From the NCBI GenBank assembly GCA_032718865.1, contig JALUTQ010000004.1, forward strand, positions 1,054,001 to 1,118,000: a DNA stretch of 64,000 nt. Reading direction: 5' to 3'. Below, piece after piece: positions 56,841 through 64,000 of this stretch. The notes beneath the pieces were generated by a model. The model was not told the origin of the DNA. It saw only the letters and a list, made by a program, of their open reading frames with translations, and ran no database searches. The position numbers and the translations under genes were made by a program. Within the stretch, counting starts at the first letter, position 1. The number at the start of each line of letters is the position of its first letter. The stretch is from Tilletia caries (Eukaryota > Basidiomycota > Exobasidiomycetes > Tilletiales > Tilletiaceae).

Positions 56841-57916
56841 ATGCGGTTCTCGGTGTCCATCAGCGCAACGCTCGGCAAAGCAGCTGCAACGATCGCCAAT
56901 TCTCTCAAGCGGCGAAGGGACGACATCGATGATGAAGATCCTCACGATCAGGAACGCAGGAAGCGAGCGGCCATCTCGGACGTGGCCACGTCCGAGGTCG
57001 TCCACAGGTTCACGGTCGACTCTCATCCGGCGCCTGCGGTGGCTGAGCATGAGAGTGGTCTCTCTCCCGGCGGATGGGACGAGTTCGGTCTATCGGCTTT
57101 CTCCTCCTCAGCGTCTTCCTACCCTGCGATACGTTCGCCACAAGCTCATACGCGTGAGTCTGGTTGATCTGATCAGCGGCGCTATTGACCAATGATGTCT
57201 TGCTCACCCATCTTTTCGCTCTCAACCCAGTTGAACCATCGACAGGGCATGCAAGCATTTCAACGATTTCAGGCTCAGCTCCAGGACACGACCCCCCAGT
57301 GCTCAGGTCGGTCGTCCCACCCTCGATGTCCACCCATGCGTTCGAGTCCACCTTGGCACATCTCAACGTCCGCCTCGTTGTGAAAGCGGAAAGGGACACT
57401 AATCTAGACGACTTCCGTTCCGCTTCGGACTCCGCTTTCCCGTCTCGGCTTCCCAACAATACCATTGTCAGCATAAAAGGGACAGCAGCGCGGGCTCGAT
57501 CCCACTTGGCCGACAAGAAAAAGCTGGAGCTCGACAGGGCGCGGGCCGAGTACAATACCGCGCTGAAGAAGCTTCGTCAGAAGAAAAGGAGATACTTGGA
57601 TGCTATAGTCCCCAGGGCACTTCCGCCTGCAAAGCCGGCCCGCTCCATCAACCCCAGCCCTTTTTCTGCAGGACCTTCGTCCAGCAAAGTGGGGACGAGA
57701 GCGACAGCAACAGCAACAGCGGGAATCACGTCGACAGGCGGAAGGTCTGCGCGAAACGTCAGTGACGGTGCCCATCCGTTCAAAAGACCAGTACCGCCAC
57801 ATCTGCATCAACTTAAATCTCCTTTCCCCGACAAACGCGAGCATGCGGTGGACCCTCGACCGAACGTGAACCCCAAGCTCTGCCCTCGATCCGACACCCG
57901 ATTTCAGACTCAGTAG
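56841..57916 (+). CDS. Shortened paralog of the 1101-residue protein, ended by a MITE
   Basis: Exons 56841-57153 and 57231-57916, 332 residues. The phase-1 intron is at the homologous place to the 32630 gene. Shared blocks: LGKAAAxxxxSLKRRRDDID, then ESGLSPGGWDEFGLSA, and after the intron SVVPPSMSTHAFESTLAHLNVRL. It then diverges: a basic, coiled-coil-like stretch (ADKKKLELDRARAEYNTALKKLRQKKRRYLD) is followed by a Ser/Pro/Arg-rich tail. The last codons (ACT CAG TAG) lie in the left inverted repeat of the MITE at 57909, so the present stop is not native. The gene may be a pseudogene. Confidence 0.65.
57902..57908. repeat. Left target-site duplication of the 594-bp MITE
   Basis: TTTCAGA, repeated exactly at 58503-58509. 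Confidence 0.75.
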
Positions 57917-58502
57917 AAAAAAATGTGGATGGTTCGTGGAGGTTTGGTGGAGTCTCCACGAAACCTCCAAAATGAACTTTTTTCTCCACGAAAGCTCCAC
58001 GAAAGCTCCACCAAACTTCACTCTTTAAATTTGGCTTAGCGCGCTTTTTGCCCGACAGTAAAAATGAGTGGAAAGCGCCTGTGTGTGCTCCCAAGGCCCA
58101 GCACGCACGCCTTCCCCTTGCCCCCTCTCCTTCTGCACTCCCGCTCTCACGCGCTCCTGTAGCCATCCACAGTCACTCAACCTCATCAGCATGCCCTCTC
58201 TCGCGTAAGTTTTGCCTCAAACGGCGTTGTTGCGTCTTTTTATTGAGGATCGTTATGCTCCCTTTTGGTGTGTGACTGTTTTTTTGAAGGTGGTGAAAAA
58301 AACTCCACGTGATCGTTTTTCGATGCTCGGCGACTAGATTCTCAACCGCAACGCAAATTTGGACAACGCTCACGTGGCAAAGGTGGCAGATCAGCTTTTG
58401 GCAGGGGTTGCGGTTTGCTTTCCACGGATGCTCCACAAAAGCCCCACAAACGGTCCATTTGGGCAATTTCTCCACCAATCCTCCACAGTTTTTTCTACTG
58501 AG
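57909..58502. mobile_element. 594-bp MITE with TIRs and 7-bp TSD
   Basis: The direct repeat TTTCAGA lies at 57902-57908 and 58503-58509. Ends are inverted repeats of about 33 bp starting CTCAGTAGAAAAAA (57909 inward, 58502 inward), with a few mismatches and one indel. Several copies of TCCACRAAA-type words lie near both ends, and a hairpin (57939-57970) is formed by GGAGGTTT and AAACCTCC arms. The interior (58048-58210) looks like a captured gene 5' end: a CT-rich stretch, ATGCCCTCTCTCGC, then GTAAGT. The superfamily is undetermined. Confidence 0.8.
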
Positions 58503-58509
58503 TTTCAGA
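58503..58509. repeat. Right target-site duplication of the 594-bp MITE
   Basis: TTTCAGA, the exact copy of 57902-57908, directly after the right inverted repeat. Confidence 0.75.
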
Positions 58510-58669
58510 ACAGCTACTACTATACTACAGTGCATCGCGAAAAGCTTGACCCTGTGGCCTGTTTTAATTTTCGAAAAAAGTGAGAAGTCACCACCATTCT
58601 CCCAGCAGTCAGACGTTCAGACCCCCACACTTCACCGCTTCACCCGCCAGTGACCAGACTTTGATCGAC

Positions 58670-59715
58670 ATGGTGTACCGCAAGATCAGTCATGACATCA
58701 AGGAGATGGTTGTCGAGCTGATTCATGCCGGCATTCTTACCAGAAAAGACGTTCTCATCGCCAACATCTTCTCTGCATCTACACTCAAACGATGTCTCCG
58801 TCAATGGACTCCTCATGGACTTCCAGCAGCTCGAACATCGACGGGACGCCCGCGCAAGCTCGGCGATGCCGACATCGGCTTCATTCTGGCCAGACTTCAG
58901 CAACGGACCGACATCATGCTGGACGAGCTTGCCCGCGATTTGCAGGTAGTCGGTGGGCCCAGAGCGTCGATTTCCCTCCTTTCCAGAACCCTGCAGCGGC
59001 TTCACATCACACGCAAGAAGGTAACGCGTCGAGCACGCGAAGCCTCTCGACTTTCTCAAGCCGCTTTTTCGCCTACGGATGGCCCAATACAGCCCCAAAC
59101 AGCTCGTATTCACCGACGAGACCGGCTTTGACTCCAGACAGGTACACCGCAAATACGGCTGGGCTCCGGAAGGGGAGAGCGCCATTCGAATCACCAGTGG
59201 AAAAAGAACGAAGCGCGCGACACTCATCCCTGGACTGTGCACCGACGGAATCATCGCTCCCAAAATCTTCCACTGCAACATCAACACGGACGTCTTCCAC
59301 GACTATCTGGTTCGCTACCTTCTCCCAGAGATGACTCCTTTCCCTGGTCCTCGCTCTGTGCTGGTGATGTACAATGTACCCTTCCATCGGTCTCTCAAGA
59401 TTCGACAACTGGTCAAGGACTTCGGTGAGTCGATACAGCAACTGGAAGTCTGATCGCGATGCGTTCATCCTGTGCACAGGTCACTCGCACAGCTAACTCT
59501 CCTTCCTGATGGTCACAGGATGTCGCATAGAATACACGTCGCCTTGGTCTCCGATGCTCAATCCCATCGAGGAGAGCTTTAGCAAGGTCAAGTCCATTCT
59601 TCGTCGACAAGGGCGATGCGACGACCTCACGGTGTTACTGGCATGCGAGGCTATTACACCATCGGACGCTCTGGGTTGGATGCGCCACGCAGGCTATGTG
59701 GAAGAGCAAGGATGA
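58670..59715 (+). pseudogene. Tc1/mariner-type transposase, inactive
   Basis: Helix-turn-helix DNA-binding start (ISHDIKEMVVELIHAGILTRKDV, then STGRPRKLGDADIGFILARL). A frame change in a T run (59065-59069) precedes the catalytic part MAQYSPKQLVFTDETGFD (first Asp). A 94-nt intron (59425-59518) joins in phase to YTSPWSPMLNPIEESFSKVK (final Glu). The second catalytic Asp, expected in V-x-DN-x-x-x-H, is Tyr here (LVMYNVPFH), which should abolish cleavage. No terminal repeats with TA duplication were found. It directly follows the MITE. Confidence 0.8.
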
Positions 59716-60340
59716 TTGATTTTTGGGGTGACGTTGTGCTGCGAGAATGACTAGGACAGGGGGAGGCTGGTGTACAGAGGATTGCAAATTGTGGCTTGTG
59801 GGCAGTTCTGCGGGATGTTGAAGAGCTTGGAGGTGTTGAACCTCGGGCAGTGACCGTGGACTGTGGAGTATGCATACATGCATGAATTGACAATATTCAT
59901 GGCCATTGGCCACCTCTGCGGGCTCTGCCATTCGGAAATGCCCTCCAAGAGGACTCGTGAGCTTTGAGTCAAGAAGAAATCAAGTCAAGAAGGATTAGGG
60001 AAAGCAGGTAGGGAGAATAATTGAAAAGCGAGTCTGAAGGCTGAGGATATGTCCATGCGTGGAATCATGGAAGGTGGACCCATGCACTGCGTAATCTGTT
60101 GAAGCCGTGGACTGTCGTGGAACGATGACCGAAGAGTGAAGTGCTGACGAAGGAAAGAAATCTGCTGAAATGCTTGTTGAAAGCAATGATCCTGAGGCCT
60201 TGAATCCAGCGCCTTGTGGACGTGGCCCGCGGGTGTTGAAAGGCAGAGTACTGGAGCCTGAGCGTAATGATGGGTAGGGTAAGATTAGCATTGAGTAGAC
60301 TGTATGCGGCATGCGCAGCATCACTAATCAAACTCACGAA
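59716..60340. other. Intergenic, nothing recognised
   Basis: No supported gene. GTGGACTGTGGA and related words recur near 59868 and 60108 without forming a clear repeat. Confidence 0.4.
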
Positions 60341-61950
60341 TCAAACAATAAGAGCGTCGACTAGCTCTTCAGCGCGAATGCCGTCGTGACTCATCTTCCG
60401 CCATCGCTCCTGAGCATCGAGAGCTTCTTCGACCTCTCCTTGCAAGCATCCCATCGCCCGAAGTTTCGTTTCATCAAGTCGAGCGAACGAGGTCGCCTTG
60501 ACTACTCCTTCTGCAGTCATCTTCGTGACCAAAGCATAGCACAGCTTTATGCGTGCTGCTAGAGCAGTGAAAGTGATGTCGGGACCGAACGTTGGAGCGG
60601 GCGGCGGTACAGAGTGACGGCGAGAAGGTCCAGCCTCTGGATCTGCGCGTCGAACCCCCTTGCCTTTCACCTGAGCGTTCGAGCGATTAGCTGACATCGA
60701 TCGATTGGATGAAAAGGATGGAGCACTTCGTCTCGGGCGGCTTGCGAGTTGTGACAGGGAAGGAAGATCTGAGTCGGATCCATAGTCGTCCTCGCCGAGG
60801 AGATGATCGCGATCTTCATCTTCATCTTCACTGAGAGCATGCTGAGTAGATGTTGAGCTGCGTCGACGGTTCTTGGCCTTCTTTGCCACGATATCGCATG
60901 CCCTGTCGAACGTCAAATTGTTTGGGATGCGCTGGGTGCTGTTGTTCCGATCGTCGTAGTAAACGCTCGCCACCCAGTTGTCGAGCAGAACGTTTGTAAT
61001 AGGCACATGAATGCCTCCTCGAATGATCCAGCAAACGGAACTGGAGCAAGTGCCGTCTGCGCATTCATGGATGCGCGAGATATCGGCGGCTAGTTTGGCC
61101 TTGTCTTCCTCCTCCTCGTTCTTGACCTTCGGCTTCTTCTTCGACTTGGAGCGCCCAGCATCGCCTGAAGAATCGCTCTCACCGTCGTCGGCGTTCTTCT
61201 TGCGTCTTCCAGATTGGGTAGATGCTTTCGTCTTGCTCGTCTTGCTCGTCTTCTTGACGTCGAGGACCTCGAACTCGTCGTCCAGCTCGTCGGACTCTTC
61301 CTCATCACTCTCCTTCTGAGAATTGACGGAGTGACGAGAAGCAGAAGCAGAAGTGCCTTGATTCGGCCTCTCCTGAGCTTGGTTTTTGAGCGCCTGTTGA
61401 TGGTGCGACTGCTTCGGGCGACCGTGTGAGCATGACGAACCCCTCTCGCTTTCGCGTACGCAGCTTGGTGGTGAACGACGTGAAGTCTTTGTCTCCTTGA
61501 ATTTCCATCCAGCTTGTCCAGGGACCTCCAGCATTGATGCGGCCCTTGACCTGAAGTTTGTCGTAAATCGGTGTACCGCACCCTTCTTCTGCTGCCGCGT
61601 CGATCACAATGTGGCTGAATGCTTGGAAGCTGATCATGTCTTGAAGGTATAGAAGGGTGACCTCCTTCTCTTTGGCTGGCCGTCCTCGACCTTTCTTGCT
61701 GGAAGAAGCGGTCGATCGCGCCGTGCCCGACATCGTAAGGTTGATTTGGAACTCTTCCTTGGCGTCATCAGGTGCTGCAGCTGGCAAGATGGGATGTTGA
61801 GATTCGGTGGATGAATGCGAAGTGAAAGTTTTGAATAGTATGGCTCAAGCACAACTCACCAATATTCTTATTCTTGGAAGCTGTCTTCGAAGCAGAAACA
61901 GCCTTATTGCCCTTCTTCTTTGCTGGCTCAGGCTCGTTCATGCCCCGCAT
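60341..61950 (-). CDS. Charged nuclear-type protein of unknown function (one unresolved frame junction)
   Basis: The reverse strand opens at ATG 61948-61950 (MRGMNEPEPAKKKGNK). A phase-consistent intron (about 61780-61858) joins to a segment with a conserved-looking domain (VTLLYLQDMISFQAFSHIVIDAAAEE, then WTSWMEIQGDKDFTSFTTKLRT). The frame changes between about 61400 and 61445; only very short introns (28 nt) would bridge it. The rest is Lys/Glu/Ser-rich with CADGTCSSSVCWI, an NLS-like KNRRRS, and a C-terminal helical part with a SAM-like look. An upstream exon (62040-62330) may belong but does not join in frame. It could be a domesticated or transposon-derived DNA-binding protein; this is not established. 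Confidence 0.5.
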
Positions 61951-63170
61951 AGACGCTGAAAGAGGAAGATGAGAGAATACATCAGATGTGCGATATCGTA
62001 TCACATCACACACGCATGGGACTCATCACTCAAGCCACTTACGACTGTCTTCGCTCCATCTCGTATTTTTCTCCTGGAATCCTGAGAGTCATTGTTGACT
62101 CGAGCCAGATGCTGGTTCTCGGAAAGATTCAAACTCTGCAAGGGAGTTCGCCCCGTTCCTCCTTCGAGCACTGCCCCGCGTGTGGGGGTCGACGGCAGAG
62201 TCGAAGTCATCTCGGAATCACGTCGAGCCGTCGAGGTGTCGAAACTTGAACGATGTCCAACAGCGAAGTTCTGAGAGCGAGTCTGAGGACTGAGAGTGAA
62301 TGCGGTTCGAGTACGAGCTCGTGGTCGCATGAGGCGGGTCTGATCGCGTGGCTCGGACCTCGGTGCGTTTTTCCAAAAAAAATCAAATTAAAATTCCCTC
62401 ATCGGGTCAAGCTTTTCGCAAAGTCCTGTACTTCTGTTGTCCGGACGGAACAGCCTTGACGTACAAAAAGCTCTGTGAGCTCGGCCTTCACAAGAGAAAA
62501 GCAATGACTGCGACGAACCGCGGCCCTCGGGATACCGTCCTGGTCCAGTTCTCAACTCTTAATGGCGGCAAGCTCTTCCAATCCGTTCTCCGAGGGAACT
62601 GGCGAAGCGCAAATTTGCGATGAGATGTCGTCTCTGCGAAGGGAGTCGGGGGCGGTCCGATTCTTGGACCACGATGTGCCAGATGCGACAGCACTTCTTT
62701 CAGCATTCGATCAGTGGTCCCTGAAAGCGAAGCATCTCAGAAGGCCAGACATCCCTCCCTCTTCTCTCTCTCTCCTTCTCTTCTCCAAATCCATGGCCAA
62801 GCAATGTCACTCTGATCGCTCCAGCTCAATCCCTCAGGAATCGAACATGAAATCGACATCGAATGATCCGGTGATCCGATTAAGACGAAGGAAGTAGAGA
62901 TTGGTCCATGGGCCGCGCGTTTCCTCGAGGACGTCCCGTGAGAAACTCTGAAGTGCTCGAGGTTGTGCGTGCGCGTTGGGTCCGAGGCGAGAGATAAGAG
63001 TACCCTTTTCCCTTGGTGTATGTGACCGGCACTCGCATGCCTCCCGCTCCTCTCCACACCTCGCTCGCGACAAGACCCCCCTCCCTGCTCTTCCCTGCCA
63101 CGCTCCTCTATTCGTCCCCTGAGCGTGTTCACCTCCTCCATCCTCCTCAAGCCACACAGGCTCGACTGTC
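61951..63170. other. Possible upstream exon, then intergenic
   Basis: The reverse frame 62040-62330 (MTSTLPSTPTRGAVLEGG) is protein-like and followed by a GTAAGT donor at about 62043, suggesting a 5' exon of the 60341-61950 gene. The remainder (62331-63170) shows nothing I can support. Confidence 0.35.
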
Positions 63171-64000
63171 CTACTGGTACGCCGGACCCAAGAATGTCCT
63201 CCACTGCTCAAGGACGACCTCGACGACGAGGAGGAGCACACCTCCACCAGGCCCCAACCGGAGCATCTTGGGGACGACACCCTTGTAAAGGGCGGCGAAG
63301 CCTTCTTCGCGTGCGATGAGGGCGATGGAGGGGAAGGTCCAGTTGTACTTGGGGATTTGACCTGCGATCTTGGGTGTGTTTTCTGTGGGATGAAGGGGGC
63401 AAAGGTGAGAAATTGGGTGGAGAGGAGGTAAGCCCGAGAGGATGGACTCACGAATTCTTGACTTGACCTGTGTGCGGCGCGACATAGAAGTGAAGGGAAG
63501 GGAAAGGACAGATAAAACGCGTCAATTATCAACACGCTCCGAATTGCGACGCGTTCCCCGCGCATAATGACTTACCACGTCGGCAGGGGTGTTAAGTGCA
63601 GTTCCAACGAAGCCACCAACGGTACCGCTGATGAAGTTGTTCCGGAGCTGTTCTGACTTGTCCTGTGAGAGTTTGGAGGGCGGGAGAATGGTCAGCGGTC
63701 AAAAAAAATGGTATGGGAGGAGCAAATCGGTGCATGGACGTACGGCTGCCTGGGGTAGCATGCTGCGAACTTGGTGAATGCAACCGAAGTAGCCACCTGA
63801 GGAAGGAGAAAGATGGGTGATGAGACTCTAAGACGCGTCATTTTTGGCTGAACACTCCGTGTTCAAACTCACCGTTCCAAAGTACGTGTCTAAACAAAGG
63901 ATGAAAGGAAGGAAGTGAAAAGAAGCTTAGCATCGACGCGTCGCGCATACACAGACACGAAATTTCCGCTTTCCTACGCGGATGGACGCGCATTTACTCA
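63171..64000 (-). CDS. ODC1: Mitochondrial 2-oxodicarboxylate carrier, 3' part
   Basis: Reverse-strand exons 63873-63889, 63744-63796, 63576-63662, 63453-63468 and 63171-63382 join in phase; the N-terminal two thirds lie beyond the window. The protein reads HVLWNGGYFGCIHQVRSML, then FISGTVGGFVGTALNTPADVVKSRIQN, with the carrier signature P-x-D/E-x-x-K/R (PADVVK). PKYNWTFPSIALIAREEGFAALYKG, with the matrix helix and EG motif, and PKMLRLGPGGGVLLLVVE (last transmembrane helix) follow. The NGGYFG and PKYNWT words are characteristic of the ODC/SLC25A21 branch, which exchanges 2-oxoadipate and 2-oxoglutarate across the inner membrane for lysine metabolism. Exons of 16 and 17 nt make it prone to mis-annotation. 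Confidence 0.9.

Noticed and set aside
56410..57195. 261-codon plus-strand frame
   Set aside because: It overlaps the first exon of the 56841 gene in another frame and has no motif; the 56841 frame is supported by its paralog.

Overview
This window is nuclear DNA from a filamentous or yeast-like fungus, almost certainly a basidiomycete. The evidence is the gene structure: nearly every recognisable gene is cut by many short GT-AG introns (44-100 nt, CTAAC-like branch sites), and reading frames join exactly across them. The repeat cargo points the same way: a KDZ transposase with CxC-type cysteine clusters, a PIF/Harbinger element and a DIRS-like tyrosine-recombinase retroelement. The class cannot be fixed from the sequence alone.

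Layout. 0-2 kb: the end of an inverted-repeat element (its other end lies outside the window), split by a 945-bp MITE with a 9-bp target-site duplication. 2-10 kb: a kinase-like gene, a weak ORF, and two divergent paralogous multi-pass membrane proteins. 10-14.4 kb: minus-strand small secreted-type genes, a minisatellite, and a diverged duplicated segment, one copy decayed. 14.6-17.2 kb: a long coiled-coil protein with an H-type lectin C-terminus whose 3' end merges into a terminal repeat of the Harbinger element (17.1-21.9 kb: nuclease plus convergent SANT/Myb-like gene). 22.1-27.65 kb: a KDZ element carrying a complete companion gene and a frameshifted transposase. 29.3-36.1 kb: housekeeping genes (3-hydroxyacyl-CoA dehydrogenase, short-type phosphoglycerate mutase) and a 1101-aa low-complexity protein. 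36.2-37.9 kb: a full copy of the inverted-repeat element seen at the left edge, with 59-bp perfect TIRs. 38.2-41.7 kb: a helical-bundle/TPR protein with about 16 near-identical 44-residue repeats. 42.3-47.9 kb: a decayed DIRS-like element with gag, RT-RNase H and tyrosine recombinase, including an intron that holds an interspersed repeat array. 48.8-50.1 kb: a carboxylesterase pseudogene. 51.1-55.9 kb: a divergent pair, an Arg/Glu/Asp-rich nuclear-type protein and the GPN-loop GTPase GPN2. 56.8-58.5 kb: a shortened paralog of the 1101-aa protein whose stop codon is supplied by an inserted MITE. 58.7-59.7 kb: a dead Tc1/mariner-type transposase. 60.3-62 kb: an acidic/basic protein of unknown function. 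63.2-64 kb: the 3' part of a mitochondrial 2-oxodicarboxylate carrier gene.

The housekeeping genes do not form a pathway cluster. The dominant theme is transposable elements of at least six types inserted into or beside host genes, several with visible consequences for those genes. Several apparent frameshifts fall in homopolymer runs, so some could be sequencing errors.
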